Positions 10,873-23,574 are shown, counted from the first letter of the stretch. The stretch: 64,000 nucleotides of DNA from Hermatobates lingyangjiaoensis (GCA_026182355.1 JAPFBL010000070.1:917501-981500), one strand, 5' to 3'. Notes: a model not told the origin generated them from the sequence alone. Program-made: numbers and translations.

Positions 10873-12009
10873 TAAATTTTAATAAAAAAAAAATATAATT
10901 TCCCGAGTTAGCCTTCATTTATACTATAGGTGATGTTATATTTTTACCATTTAGTAAAATACTTCGACAATTATCTTTAAGTATCAAGTAACTGGGTATG
11001 GAAGAAAAAGATGGATGTAAAGTTTAATAAAGTTTGGCCGGCTCTGTGAATATTAAGAGCCTTAAAGATTACGATGACGGTTATATTCGAGTCATCACTC
11101 ATCTTCCCTGTACTTATATCCATGTGCTCTTTATTACCTTTCCGTCCGCCAAACACAATACTTCTCACGTACTTTCACAAATCCTACGCTATTATAACCA
11201 TATTTCTTGTTAACCTTGCATCGCGTTTGAAGCTTTAACAACACTGCCTTTTTTAAAGGTTAACACTAGTTATTAAAGGTGATGAAATATGACTATAATA
11301 ATTATAAGTACTAATAAAGCAATAAAAGTTAAATATAAGTAAAATGATGAAATAAATATACCTTAGTTTCCCATTTTTTTCATATTATTTTTAAGAAAAA
11401 TATATTTTGACCATAACCATATCAACTCGAATATGCAAATTATTTCTATTACTGTTCTCTTTATATAAAGTATTTTCCAGTTCAATATGAAACACATTTT
11501 AATTGACTTTATTAATTATCAGCAAAATATTGTCAAAAATAATGCAATGGAAACACAAATAATGAAAATAATAAGAAATCAATCAGAATGTAAAACATGA
11601 GCTATCATGAAAAGACAAGGGTTTTTTAAACATTTGGTATTTTTCTTTAGGTTCCATATATTTATTAATAAAATTTGAGGTGGAAAGATAACAAAGTTTA
11701 GTATTTTATTATCTAGTGCATGTCTTATAACTTTGGTCTCTTTCAGTCATTTGCTTTTCTGATTAGGTTAGATGTAACATGAAGAAGGACACCCAGTTTT
11801 CGAAACGTGTCTTTTTTTTATAATTAGAAATAAGAAGAAAGACTAAGTCCCCTTTGTTCTCATGAGTAAAACCACACTATGGATGCCTTCATTTCTCATG
11901 AATGTCTTTTTTTTTTTCTTTTTTAGGAGTTTAGTTTCTTTATGCTTTTCGTTTGAGTAAACAACATACAGTTACTTATTACATCAAAAATAAGTTATAT
12001 AAAAACAAT
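10873..12009. other. No recognised feature
   Basis: AT-rich sequence with poly-T tracts (for example 11910-11925). No repeat match was noticed. Confidence 0.35.
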
Positions 12010-13139
12010 GATTTTTACTTTACTATAAGTAAAGTATAATGATTGTGAAAAAAATTGATCTCCAGATTTTGACGGAATTATATGTTTTGAAGTCCCAAAA
12101 GTTGTTTTATGATATTTTTGCGATGATGTCTGTGTGTTTGTGTGCGGTTGGGTGGGTGGGTGGTTAAGTGCGTTAGCATTGCTTGTTACCACGCTACGGT
12201 CCAGAATCTTTGATGGATCAAGTTGATATTTCACACAAAAATGAGACCCATATTGCAGATGATCCCTATTGTTTGGAAAGAATTATGCATGTCGAGAAAA
12301 TGACTTTTTTTTTGCCAAAAACCGTTTTTTAGAAAACATTTTTTTCTCCCAAACTGCTAACTCTAGAGTTTTGGAACTTGGGAATAATCTTTGTGGTTAC
12401 AAATGGAATATACGAAAAATATATTCAGAATTTTAAAACGAAGGGGAAATTTATTATTCAATAAAATGTAAAAATTTTGGCTTAAAATTCAATCTCAAAA
12501 CTTGTGAGAGCGATACATCCATACTGTTTGACGGATCAAAATGATACTATCGCTAAAAATAGGACATTATGTGGAAAATGAGTTGAGATATTTTTTTTTT
12601 AAATTACATTCGACAAAGGGGCGATAAAGTACGATTTTTGTTTTCGGAAAATGTTTTTTTGACGCTAACGGCTCATTCAAAAATCATGAAAATTTGTCCA
12701 AAACTGTAACACAAAATTGGCAACTTACAAAAAAAAATCATGATATTTCAATTACGGAAAAAATCAATAAAAAGCAATAAAAACTGTTTATTCATCCAAA
12801 ACTAAGGGATCACCTGCTATACTTGTCGAATTTTTGATATTTTTTTGCAATGTATACATTGACTTAGAAATTTTTTGAGCAAATCCACTGAGATAAAATT
12901 GATATTTATAAAAGGAAAACTTTAAATAATTTATTGACTTATACGAAATATAAGCGTAATAAATTATTAAATGTAAAAAACCACTGAAAATTAACATTAA
13001 TAAATCACTTTTGGCTTCCATGGCATGATAGATTTGTCTCATAAAATGCTGTAATAAATCTGTATATTGCACTCTTGTGCAAATCTTAATATCAGGTATA
13101 ATTACTTTATCTTTGTGAATTGTAGTATCTTTCCATGTT

Positions 13140-13680
13140 ATTGAAATGTGACGAATCGATTTTTATGTTTGTTGAGAAATATCCAGTTTTTTTACTATTC
13201 TAGTCTAATAGCTCATATTTAATATTTTCAAAAATGAGAAGCTCCCAACTACAAACGATTTAAATTATATTGAATATCTGGCTTCAACTTTGAGTTGAGT
13301 ATGTAAACTGGGTAATTACTAATATATTTTTTCTCAATATACATTCATAGCAAGCTTATAACACAGTACAGCAGGCAGGAAAAAGATAACACTCCCTCAG
13401 AAAAAATTGGTATCTATGATTTTTTTGGGCTTCTATGTCTTTGTCTATCTTCCAGTTATTTCACTATTCTAGTTAAATAGTTCATACCAATATTTTTAAA
13501 AAATTCAAGCTTCCAGCTTTTAAATTGAAAATTATACAAGAAAATCGGTGTTGAACTTCATTCAAGAATGCAAAGGTGTCAAATTACCAATATATTTTTT
13601 CTCAATATACATTCAATGTAAGCTTATAACAGAGTGCAGCACGTGGGAAAAAATAACATTCCCTCTGAGTAAATTTTTTT
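13140..13680. repeat. Internal duplication in family X, 268-bp period
   Basis: TATATTTTTTCTCAATATAC recurs at 13323 and 13591, each followed by ATTCA...AAGCTTATAAC-CAG-G-GCAG and an AACA/T-TCCCTC block. The related stretch occurs once in the copy at 38130-38240, so the doubling is specific to this copy or its subfamily. Confidence 0.65.
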
Positions 13681-13899
13681 TTAATGATTTTTGACTAACG
13701 GAAAGAAAAGTGAGTTTTTTAAAAAAAATCTAGCATGCCATGAAATCCCAATACAATAATTTGATAAAAGATCAAACATGTAGAACTTTATTTAGAATTA
13801 AAGAAAATTCTTTAGAAATAATAAATGAAATTATCCTACATCTTAAATTAAAAATTATCTGAAAACGACATTATTTATTACATGTTTTTGACATTTGAG

Positions 13900-14098
13900 A
13901 CGAAAACTTGGTAATGTTTTTGAAATACTTAAAATATTTTCAAGTTCTAAATGGGAAAATTTGTCTATAGTATTAAATGTAGAAGGAGGTCAGATAATGA
14001 TACGAAAACTTGGTAATGTTTTTGAAATACTCAAAATATTTTCAAGTTCTAAATGGGAAAATTAGTCTATAGTATTAAATGTAGAAGGAGGTCAGATA
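13900..14098. repeat. Tandem duplication in family X, 102-bp period
   Basis: CGAAAACTTGGTAATGTTTT recurs at 13901 and 14003. The two units are almost identical (a few differences such as TTAAAATA/CTCAAAATA and TTTG/TTAG), pointing to a recent local duplication inside the family X copy. Confidence 0.85.
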
Positions 14099-14450
14099 AT
14101 CTATGTAAGAGATCCACGGGCTATTGGACCAAAGGCATGCTCTGTTGTAGGATATTATTTCCTATATAGAAATTTTTACTTTGGCTTTTGATAATGTTAT
14201 TACTGCTGTAGTTATACAAATGATTGTATATCCATTATTTCTGTGACATACAAAAAAGGCTTATCTTAATGATAAGTGGTTCAATCACTATCTGTACTAC
14301 CTCAGGAATGAACGACTAATAAACATCTCCCATTTCGACGATTATATTATCCTTAAATGAGACATTGTATATTATATACCCAAGAAGTTTACTAATATAA
14401 TAAGTTTACTTATAGTAAAGTTGAGTGTAGGCCACTCTAGATTTTTTTCC

Positions 14451-15300
14451 TTTAAATTATGACTGCCTCATTCATACAAGTTGTTAATGTGTATTGATTA
14501 AAAATTAAAAAAAAAACATTTCAGGAAAACAGAAAAAAAGACTTACAATTTCCCATTTAGTCCCAATATATTACTTAAAGAAAAATACTATTAATAGTAC
14601 TTATACTTAAAAACATGGAGAAAATAGTCCTGCAGTTTCAAGATATGTTCATTCTAAAAGAACTTTTTTTAAAAAATAAAATATACAGTTGACATTGTAT
14701 AGGCATATGTTTATGAAACACTGGAGATTTTAATAATGAATTATTAATTAAGAAATTGTCTATTATGCTTGTAACCATCGTTGAAATGTTTTCCAAGAAG
14801 GGAATACAAGAGATGATATAAGACGGGAAGCCAGGACTGGTGAAACCAATATGATCCAATAAAAATATATCTGGAGGGAGAGTATCTTATACCAACATCA
14901 ACTTTCCTTCCATAATGTATTCATTTTGCTTTTTCACTTTCGGTTAGTCAACTGACATTACATACCATTTTTGCTTTATTGTGTTGAAAGCAGTAAGAAA
15001 TGGATTTCTTAATTTCTATATGTGCTTATTCTAAGTATTTTTAGTTCCCTATTTCTTCTGATTAATTCTTACATATATTTTTTGAAACATTTTTTTTGAT
15101 ATATTCTTACTTTGTACAGTATTTTTATGGAAGCATTGAACATAGGTGGGTGCACCTACAACGTGTGGTCTACTTCAATAAAGCACTAGGTTCACCTCAA
15201 TACAACATTCGGACTACCACAGCAACGAATTGTGGTATAATATTCCACATGCATCCCTATGTATTTAAACCTTCTACTGTTATTATATATATACTACTAC
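14451..15300. other. No recognised feature
   Basis: AT-rich sequence between family X and a PLE-like module. The small frames here (14638-14859, 15096-15305) have no recognisable motif. Confidence 0.35.
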
Positions 15301-15307
15301 ATTAGAT

Positions 15308-15445
15308 ACTATATATATAAAGATTTCACATAAACACGTGAAATAACAATCAATGATCAAACCACAATAAGAAATGAGAAAACAAGACTAAGATCTTTCA
15401 ACCGTAACAAGCGGTCTTCGTCAAAGTCAAAACCCAACTGAACTA
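15308..15445 (-). repeat. PLE-like family A arm
   Basis: Contains CACGTGAAATAACAATCAAT, GATCAAACCACAATAAGAAA and GATCTTTCAACCGTAACAAG, all matched in the palindromes at 19705 and 53346. The minus strand carries the family A core in mutated form (CTTTGACGAAGACCG ... CGGTTGAAAG). It begins directly at an AT microsatellite (15298-15318). Confidence 0.65.
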
Positions 15446-15455
15446 GAAAAACCCA

Positions 15456-15717
15456 ACTAGATGCAGAAAACATCTGATGAGGGGTTGAGAAGAGTGGGAG
15501 GGAAGAGTGGTATTTTAAAAGGGTGAACGTGAAGGAAAGGACTAATGTTCAGAAAGGGATGTTTGGGTAAACAAAGGAGTACAGTAAGAAAGAGTAAAAA
15601 TTATCCGCTAGCTGTCAACCCTGTTTGAAGAGGCTATAGCACTCGTAACGAAAGTTAACGTCAAGTTCGTAATCTTCAAACTTGATACTTTCGTTACGAG
15701 GGCAATAGCCTCTTCTA
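15456..15717. repeat. Dispersed repeat 'S', copy 1, ending in an inverted repeat
   Basis: ATGCAGAAAACATCTGATGA, GAGTGGGAGGGAAGAGTGGT and CCGCTAGCTGT recur at 51600-51830, and reversed at 31925-32075. The last part (15627-15715) folds back: GAAGAGGCTATAGCACTCGT pairs with ACGAGGGCAATAGCCTCTTC with a few mismatches. The family is unknown to me. It sits next to family A at both main sites, which suggests a longer composite element. Confidence 0.6.
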
Positions 15718-17465
15718 GATATATTTAAATATATTTAATATTTTTTTATTAATATATTTAACTTTTAATTAATGATTTACTTAATTAATATAATTAATTT
15801 AATTTTATTTTAAAATTAATATTTTTATATTTTATATATTTATTCAGTTATATAAGATATAAAACATCAGTTTTCTGGAAGATGGGTGACACCCTAAACC
15901 GGTCAGAGAGCTACAGCAGCAGTGTACGAGGTAAGTCGGTGTATTATAGTTCTAATATTAAAAATATTCATAAATTAAAATATGAAAGGTTAAAGAAATG
16001 TATTCGCTAATCAGGAAAATGTCGAGTAGGGACGAGCTATAGAAAGTTATCTTTAACAAGTTTTCGGGTTGGAATGGGTGGAGAATCTACTTTACAGCTC
16101 ATTGAATTAGACTACGAAAATAGTTTTGCCTTATAATTGAATTCGGAGAAGAAAGAGGTGGAATTAATGAACTAATATTTTAAGCTGTTCTGAGAAGTTG
16201 AACCAATTTACAACAGAAAATCCAAATCAGAAATATTACCCATTATGACAACAAGTAGATTTAGCCTTATGAAACTGTTGATTTCTTAATCTTTATGACT
16301 TGTTTTCTGATTATATTATTAGAATTTATGATTTCGAATAATTATTAAAATTTCGATTTTAATTTAAAAAAAATTGTTAGGTGAATGTTATGAGTTGTTT
16401 ACCGAATCGTCATGTAAATTGTTATTCGTACTATTGTTGTTCCTTCATTCTCATACCAAAAGATGAGACTTGGTATTCTCATACCAAGTTATCACATATC
16501 ATATTTTTGCTGCATGATAAATAACTTGAGCAGGTTGCATAAGACAGGCTGGACTTTGGAACAACATAAATGAACTAAATACTGAACATAATTAGTGAAC
16601 TAAAGTTCCTTATTACAACATACATAATTCTGTACTTTTTAATGTCATGAATTAATTAATACTATATAAAGAATAATATGTAAGAATATGTACGTAATAA
16701 TTATAATTGTGTGTTGTGTACATTAGGATAAGAAAATAATGTAGTCACACCTGCATGCATGAAATTTATATGTATATACTAATGAAGAGTAAATCTGAAA
16801 TAAAAAATAAAACAGATTTAAAATAATTTCCCTCATGACATTAGTAGACTAATCGTACTAGGTGAAGTTAGATTACAGTTTTAGTAAGTTTAAAATTAAA
16901 AAGTATACACCTGTAATTTATCTTTCTTTAAGATAAATGTTTTATTCATGTTAAATATAACCCAGCGATGTTTTGGTAGCTGCGAAAAACGAATGGATGT
17001 TTTTATGGATTAACTAAAAAAAAAAAAAAAAAAAATAATATGTTTTATGGTATTCATTTATCTTTGTACAAATGCTTTTTATTTTTGTATTAAAGTGATA
17101 AAAATATATTTTATGCAATTTTGGATTGCTATGAACAAAAGGGGGAGAAAATAAAGGACCTTCCTTTTAGGGGTGAGAAGGTTCCCTTTAGGACAAAAGA
17201 TCCAAGTCTGTTTCATATTCCATCTATCTGCAATGAAACGTTTTGTAATCTTCTCGCCTTTTAAGATTTATGTATAGTTCATCTTCAAATAAATTCCATT
17301 CGTAAATTAGAAACCTAAAATACAGTCGCTATTTATTCATCCAAGAGGTATTTTTTTTATATTATTAATATTTGATAAAGCTTAATTATAATTCCCCAAA
17401 TATTAACAAATGTTTCCATTTAACATTACTCGAAGTAGAAATTTCTTCAAAATAAAAAATAAATA
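15718..17465. other. No recognised feature; very AT-rich start, A-tract at 17020
   Basis: 15718-15860 is almost pure A+T. The remainder shows no coding frame or repeat match. 17018-17035 is an A-tract of about 18 with no recognisable retroposon upstream. Confidence 0.35.
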
Positions 17466-17466
17466 A

Positions 17467-18165
17467 TCTATATATATAAAACAGAATGTATGTATGTCTG
17501 TTTGTACTCGATTGAATCAAAAACTATACAGCCAATCGCTGTGGAAATTTAGGAAATTATTAGGTATATCTCCGAAAAAGTTTATGTAATTTTTTTTTAA
17601 AAATCAGAGTTGTGGTTCAGGTAATATCCCAAAAATATCATAATAGATAAGGTTTGCTGTATAACCCGTTTGTTTACATTTTGACTTTAATTGGTAATGG
17701 CTTGAATTTAATTCTAATATTTCCACATGCTTTGTTCAATTGGAAACAAACAGGTATCAGAAATTTTATTATTGTTTTCAGATTGATATTAAAGACAATT
17801 CTTGTAATTTTATACGGGTTTCTTATTAACTTTATCAAAGCTTTAGTTATTAGCAATAGTTTGCCATTAACTTTTTTTATCTAATTGGTTTAACTTGCTT
17901 TAAGCATTAAAGAAAGTTATGCCTTAAATAATAACTTATTAACTTTAATAATGCATGATAGTATTACGAATATTAATGATAGTATTTGAACCATAATTCA
18001 AATCTTTTGGCTAAAGTATTGTTAAAGTTTAATGGATTTAAGACTTGCTTATTTATTTCTCATTGATTAATTCGTTGTTTAAAATATGTAATTATTACTA
18101 AATTATTAGTAATTAGTACCCAGCTCTACTCCATATAAGTTATAATATATCGATGATATCTAACT
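17467..18165 (+). mobile_element. Helitron-like non-autonomous element, copy 1 (3' truncated)
   Basis: Starts TCTATATATATAAAACAGAA and TGTATGTCTGTTTGTACTCG, and continues with high similarity to 47987-48760, including ATCATAATAGATAAGGTTTG and TTGGTTTAACTT. The similarity stops near the 'CTCTACTCCATATA' block. The 3' hairpin and GCTAGT end seen at 49017-49046 are absent. A 76-codon frame inside (17654-17884) is not conserved in copy 2 and I do not call it. Confidence 0.6.
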
Positions 18166-18800
18166 AGATGTTTATGATCAGATCTATTCTAAATCAGTAA
18201 AACTTATAAGGTAATATATACAGCATAAAAATGTAGAGTTCTTAGGTTATTCGCCAACGCCAATACTTAGTGCGAGGCACTGCAGGGCATGACCCACTGC
18301 ATACCTGAAACCACCCCACCCCTCTCATCAACCACCCAACAGACGTCTGAACCCCAACTAGGAATAGTTCAGTTTTGTGCATTGACTCTCACACGATGTG
18401 GCATTACATTGTATTACACCCTATACCTTAGTCGTAAGCTTAGCCTGATGATTGTCTACGAGACCAAATGTCGCTGTTTTATTGAAAATAATACTTAGTT
18501 AGTTCTTAAATTTTGTTACATGTAAATAGTGTAGGCATGTGTAGTTATGAAAAGAAAAGTTTAGGCCAGTTGACTTTTTTATTCCCCGAGGAACTGAGAA
18601 AAGCCTGTAGGAAATTACAGAAACTCTCAAAAAGTTTCTGAGACAGATACTGTTATGATGCAGCCAGACATAAGCATAGACCGGTAAATGGTGTTTCTTC
18701 TAAGTCAAGCCTTGATAATGCCAAACAACTTTTAGTGAAACATCGGCTTATAATCAGGAATTGTATGTTTTATGACCGAAATCCTCAAGAACCCCTTGTG
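18166..18800. other. No recognised feature
   Basis: Partly more balanced in base composition around 18280-18480, with a 69-codon frame that shows no family motif. No splice or polyadenylation layout supports a gene. Confidence 0.3.
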
Positions 18801-18817
18801 TGAAATATATATATATA

Positions 18818-18985
18818 TACTTTAAAATTGGAAAGCCGACCTAAACTGGACACAAACAAGTTCAATAACGAAGAATAGTTACTCACAGAGAAAATGACAT
18901 ACTTACTAACTCAAAGTTCTGCTCGGCTGGCAAACTGCAATAGCTCTAGTTGCGTTTTTTTTTCACACTAGGTCATCAGAAATAA
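18818..18985 (-). repeat. Diverged PLE-like module
   Basis: After an AT tract (18808-18820), 'GGAAAGCCGACCTAAACTGG ACACAA' resembles the family C edge at 52840 and 56440. The minus strand near 18955 reads CTGATGACCTAGTGTGAAAA, a CTGATGA core without a clean stem. It is heavily mutated. Confidence 0.4.
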
Positions 18986-19204
18986 GAAATAATTAGGAAT
19001 TAGGAAGCGTCTACAGTAACTTTCGTACATTCTCAGTGTTTCACTTCATAAGGCAAACAGCTTCGAGTGACCTAAAACAAAAAGGCAATAATAATATATT
19101 AGTATGAGATATTACAAAAACATTTGCCTAAAGTGTAAAAGATTAAAGTACTATATGACTGAAACATAATTCGACAAATGATTATATACGTATATATATA
19201 TATT

Positions 19205-19604
19205 AAAATAGACGGTAGCTTCCGCATTCACGACCTTTTTGCTGGTGTTTTCTAGTTTTATAACTAGTTTTCTTTGGTAGGGAGTGATTTTGTGAAGGAG
19301 TTGTACCAGAGACATCGAAGAAATAATTTCGTAAGTTACTCAACAATATATTTTTTTATGTTATTAATGTTTAAAATTATTATTATATTAGTTTAATCAG
19401 TTTATACGATATACCTGATGATGATTTCAGTGAAATTGAAAGCTTGTAAGTAAAAATATATTGTTGAGTAATTTACGAAATTATTTCTTCGATATCTCTG
19501 GGACAACTCCTTCACGAAATCACTCCCTACCAAAGAAAACTAGTTAGAAAACTAGAAAACACCAGCAAAAAGGTTGTGAATGCGGAATCTGCCGTCTACT
19601 TTAA
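19205..19604. repeat. Large palindrome of a PLE terminal module (family B), about 150-bp arms
   Basis: The left arm (AGACGGTAGCTTCCGCATTC ... GAAATAATTTCGTAAGTTAC) is repeated in reverse at 19450-19604 with few mismatches. The loop holds CTGATGA-T-GATTTCAGTGAAATT-GAAAG at 19415-19441. The right arm, read on +, encodes LVRKLENTSKKVVNAESAVY then FNKICLQENRCQYTLIY, so the arm is coding-derived. I infer two head-to-head copies of one PLE terminus sharing a single core. Confidence 0.75.
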
Positions 19605-19647
19605 TAAAATATGTTTACAAGAGAATCGCTGCCAATATACACTAATA

Positions 19648-19702
19648 TATATATATATATAATATATATAATATATATATATATATATAATATATATATA
19701 TG
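19648..19702. repeat. (TA)n microsatellite
   Basis: TA tract with TAA breaks. It lies between the family B palindrome and the family A palindrome and touches the edges of both. Confidence 0.9.
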
Positions 19703-19704
19703 AA

Positions 19705-19841
19705 TGATCAAACCACAATAAGAAATGGGAAAACAAGACTAACTTCGACCAACTTAGTTAGGTTTTTGACTCTGACGAAGACCGCTTGTTACGGTTGAAA
19801 GATCTTAGTCTTGTTTTCCCATTCTTATTGTGGTTTGATCA
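19705..19841. repeat. Family A palindrome
   Basis: TGATCAAACCACAATAAGAA...AAACAAGACTA at the left is matched in reverse by TAGTCTTGTTTTCCC...TGATCA at the right (about 37-bp arms). The right side holds the core CTGACGA ... CGGTTGAAAG (19772-19800). The left arm has lost its core. Confidence 0.8.
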
Positions 19842-20009
19842 TTGATTGTTATTTCACGTGTTTATGTGAAAGCTTTATATATATATGTATAATTGTTATA
19901 AGAATTGACATACTTCCAGCACTCTTCTTTAAATCATCTTGAAAACAGTGACACACGTTATTATATTGGTTTCCCGCCATTGCGTTTAAGGCATGCTTAG
20001 TCTCCCTCT

Positions 20010-20085
20010 CTCTTTTCTCCTGAAGGTAGATTTTTCGAAATATGAGTTAGTAAGTGTGTTTCTTTAATTTTTTTTTGTCTGAAAA
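20010..20085 (+). repeat. Diverged family C module
   Basis: CTCCTGAAGGTAGATTTTTC, GAAATATGAG and TAGTAAGTGTGTTTCTTTAA keep the order of family C (core, then TAAGTGTGTT), but the core has an inserted base. Confidence 0.4.
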
Positions 20086-20689
20086 GAAAATTCAGATGTG
20101 AGTAAATATGAACATTGGTTTCATTTTTACTCCATTATTTAGAGATTTGTGTTAAATTTAGATATACAACATACTGTGGGAGTAATGATATGAGATTTGA
20201 GTAATATTGCCGGGAGGTATTTCAGCTAAGTGGATTTCTCTGTCCGTATTCGTAATACCTGGAATAGAACAAATGGTAACAGATAATCAGTTAAATTGCA
20301 TTCAATTAAAATTACTTCAATACAGGAAACTTGTAGTTATCTCTTGAATTCTATTTATAATGTATATTTTCAGATTCTTCGAACAAGCTCCTCTCTTCTT
20401 ATACATTATAAAAAAGATGAAGTTTCGCATGAATGTTATAACGAAGGCAATTGCTACAAAATTCCACAAAAATATTGAAACCTAACAATCTACACTTATG
20501 TACAAATCTAAAACCTTTTTAATTTCATAGACTGACTAATATCATTTATATTTCTAATTTAAAGTTACTTTATACATAAAATTTACATAATTTAAAATTT
20601 TATGTATAAAATTAAGGATCTTTTAAAGCCTTTTAAATAAAATAATTAAAAATTTCTTATATTTTTTTCTATAGCATATACTTGAACAT

Positions 20690-21230
20690 ATATGCACCAC
20701 ATATGAATATAATATCATTAGTATAACTACAGCAGCAATAACATTTTTGAGTAGTGAAAGTGTAGATTTCGTGTCACGTAATAATCTCCTACAGGGGAAC
20801 ATGGCTTTTGTTCCAAATAGCCATTGTTTATCTGACGTCCTTCTACATTGAAGATTTAAGTCAAACTTTCCCACTTAAAACTTCAAAATATGCCTATTAT
20901 GTCTAAAAAATGTCATAAACATGCAAAAAAAATGTCGTATAAGATTAGTTTTAATTGAAGATGTAGAATAATTTCATTTATTATTTTTCAAAGATGGTTT
21001 TCAATTTTGAATTATGTTTTATATTTTTGGTCTTTTATAAAATTATTTTATAGGGAATTGTATGGCATGCTAGTGTTTTTTTAAAATATCTCTATCCTTT
21101 ACCTTTGTCAAAATTCCAATTTACTCTGAGCGACTGTTATCTTTTTCCTGCGTGCTGTATTGTTTTATAAGTTTGTTGTAAATGTATATTGAGAAAAAAT
21201 ATATATTAGTAATTAACCAGTTTTAAATAT
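20690..21230 (+). repeat. Family X, arm of copy 3
   Basis: Same orientation as the 36100 copy. It shares ACTACAGCAG-AATAACATTT, CTCCTACAG-GGAACATGGC, TTTAAGTCAAACTTTCCCA and, after 21055, TATGGCATGCTAGTGTTTTT and GTAAATGTATATTGAGAAAA. The inner core of the same copy seems to resume at 24480 after about 3.2 kb of other elements. Confidence 0.65.
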
Positions 21231-21840
21231 TCAAATCAATTTCAATGGCGGCTTTTGAATAGATTTTAAAACTTGTATAATAATGTTTAAACTAAAATTA
21301 TGTTTAAATATGTTAAACTTAATACTAAAAATATGTTTAAACATAGTAAACTGAAACAACATAGCAAGTTGATTTAAGTATGGAAAACTGTCAAATTACT
21401 AATACATTTTAATTTCAGTCTATTTTACAGACGATACTGTTGTATTTGTAAATTTGGTGACAGATCTTGGGTTACCAATTCACAGATATTACTAAAGATG
21501 TGACCATGATTAACTGATACTTTATTTTTAATAAAATTGTTTCTATCTCCCTATATTACGTACTTATAACTTCGCCTACATGGTATAATATATTTCTAAT
21601 AGTCAACTCGTTACGATTGTTCATCAGTCTTCATGAAGACATGAATAATCTTGCTTTTCAATTCTCATTAATCTAAGTTCTCATCCTTTTGTTTGCTTGT
21701 CGACCCCCCGAGAGGTATTTCACCATCTGTGTTTACATGCAGCAACTCATCAGTAGTTGTCAATAGTCAATTGTCCAGCTTATAGTAGTAGAACTACTTG
21801 CTCTTAGTCAATCTCTATACACCTGATTACCGTTATACTA
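21231..21840. other. No recognised feature
   Basis: AT-rich sequence. A CTGATGAACAATCG string on the minus strand near 21630 resembles the recurrent core, but no stem follows. Confidence 0.35.
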
Positions 21841-21920
21841 AAAATTTTGAGTTATGTGGTACATTAAAACCACCCTTAAATATATTATCTTTGTTTACAT
21901 ATATATTATCAACAGGAAAA

Positions 21921-22451
21921 CTATCAATAAACGGCAACAAACGTTTTACAGTAAACTATTACTGTTTAGATTGGGTCTCATATTAGACTCCAGATTGACA
22001 TTCAGTCGTCTCCAGAACAAATCTAAGCTGGGGATATTCCTTATGTGCAATCTTTATTCCATATTCAAATCAAAAAATACTCCACAGGCAGTGAAGGACC
22101 TTGTCTATAAGGCGGTCATTCGTTCTACTATGACATACGGATGCTCAGTCTGGTTTGGAGCGTCACCCACGAAACAAGAACTGCATCCAAATAGTACAGA
22201 ATAAATGTGCCCGCCTTATAGCTAGGGCTCCATGGTACGACAGAAATGTTGATATTCAACATGATCTGAGTTTGGAATCTATCTATTCCTACATTGCTCT
22301 ACTTGCCAGTAATGAAGATAAAAAACTGTCAACCCATCCAAATCTCCTTGTTCAGGAACTAAATCCTACTCCCAACCTTTCCTCACAATACCTACACAAC
22401 ACCTACTCCCATCCTAATCCCACAAGCCTCAAAGTTTCCTACTTAAACTAA
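21921..22451 (+). pseudogene. Jockey-like LINE reverse transcriptase, C-terminal remnant
   Basis: Two overlapping frames form the end of a non-LTR retrotransposon ORF2. The first reads LGLILDSRLTFSRL, LVYKAVIRSTMTYGCSVWFG; the second, displaced by one base in the 22155-22204 overlap, reads IVQNKCARLIARAPWYDRNV and HDLSLESI. In Jockey/CR1-type proteins the order 'LG-x-LD, Y-x-x-x-IR...TYG-x-x-W, QNK-x-R-x-x-x-x-APW, DL' follows the RT catalytic core. The catalytic part itself (F/Y-x-DD) is absent, as expected for 5' truncation. The one-base shift makes the copy dead. The sequence after the stop (to about 22700) is probably the 3' UTR. Confidence 0.8.
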
Positions 22452-22708
22452 AAATGACTACCAAATGACTCCAAAAGTATACAGCACCTCAGAGAATGCA
22501 AACCCTGAAGACTAAATGACCACGAAGACGACACATTCCCTTACTGACTGACTCCCCCATTCTTGACAATGATTACTGACCCAACAAAAACAGCAGGATG
22601 AGAATCTAGCAGTAGTGGGCCTCTGGTCCGGAACTGCTATTTACGACATGCACTGTTGTGCATGGCAATATTCGTTGGTCGTTGGTTAGTTGGTAGTAAT
22701 CTATAGAC
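22452..22708 (+). mobile_element. Probable 3' UTR of the Jockey-like LINE
   Basis: Non-coding sequence directly after the LINE stop codon, more GC-rich than its surroundings, with no poly(A) visible. Its end is set only by the start of the family C arm. Confidence 0.35.
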
Positions 22709-22712
22709 ACAG

Positions 22713-23391
22713 AGTAAAGGGACGAACACACTTACAGTCTCTAATTTTCGGTTGAACCAACATCAGATCAACAAATAAAAAACAGAAAAAAAAGAGAAAA
22801 ATAAAAAATCTCTAACTCTTTGAAACAGCCTCATTTCTTTTATTTGTTTATCTTAGTTATCAATTTTATTATTATTTTATATATTATATATTTTTTTTAT
22901 TATTATATTTTGTTTTTTTGTTATTTATATTAATATTTTTTGTTATATTATATTTTGTTATTTATTATTACTATTTATACGTCTGATTCATTTTGACGTT
23001 TATTTCCTTTTGTATTAAATTATTATGAATACAATTTTAGTTTTAACTTATAATTTATTCTAATCATCTTCATTATTATTATTTAAGTGTTTAATATTTA
23101 TATTCCCGGATTTTCTTTAGTGTCAGTTATTTTCTTCTTAATATTCTTCATTCTTATTATTTGTTAAGTTTTTAATATTTATATTTCCTCATTTTCTTTA
23201 GCTTCATTTATTATTTATCAGCTCTTCTCCTATCCTAGTTTATTTTTCTTACTTGACTTGAACCGGGCACGCGTGTGACAACACTTGGTCTCCAAACGTC
23301 GCTTCGCAAGTGCGCTTGGTATCCCTATTTCTACTCGGCTGATGACGGTTCAACCAAACACTAGAGACTGTAAGTGTGTTTGTCCCTTTAC
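22713..23391. repeat. Family C inverted repeat with wide AT-rich spacer
   Basis: AGTAAAGGGACGAACACACT ... TTCGGTTGAACC at 22713-22757 is the reverse complement of GGTTCAACCAAACACTAGAG ... GTCCCTTTACT at 23347-23391, with a few changes. The right core is CTGATGACGGTTCAACC (23339 on). The 590-base spacer is nearly pure A+T until 23255, then carries ACACTTGGTCTCCAAACGTC, matched at 53190. Confidence 0.65.
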
Positions 23392-23574
23392 TCTCTATCT
23401 ATAGTTTACTTTGAAACTTATATATATGTATATATGTATTTGTAAAAGTTTGTAGCAGTCATTCATTTAAACATATATGTTAAATAACGCCCCATATTTG
23501 AATTGTATATGTTTTTTACACAATTTCTCCAATTTACAGCATTCCTTTCTCCTTTCTTCATTAAAACTATAAAA

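Larger units (their letters stand above)
12010..14450 (-). repeat. Family X, long copy in reverse orientation
   Basis: Starts with ACTTTACTATAAGTAAAGTA, a near-palindrome, and ends at CTTATAGTAAAGTTGAGTGT ... GGCCACTCTAGA. Compared with 36100-39570 the order is exactly reversed: inner core 12010-12760 (RC matched at 24480-25180 and 38850-39565), the GGGATCACCTG join at 12808, then the outer arm. No protein frame longer than about 95 codons occurs, and none resembles a transposase. I infer a large non-autonomous DNA element whose ends share the CTTTACTATAAGTAAAG signal. Confidence 0.7.

Noticed and set aside
18289..18498. 69-codon plus-strand frame with fairly normal composition
   Set aside because: No motif, no conserved copy, and no splice or poly(A) layout to support it.
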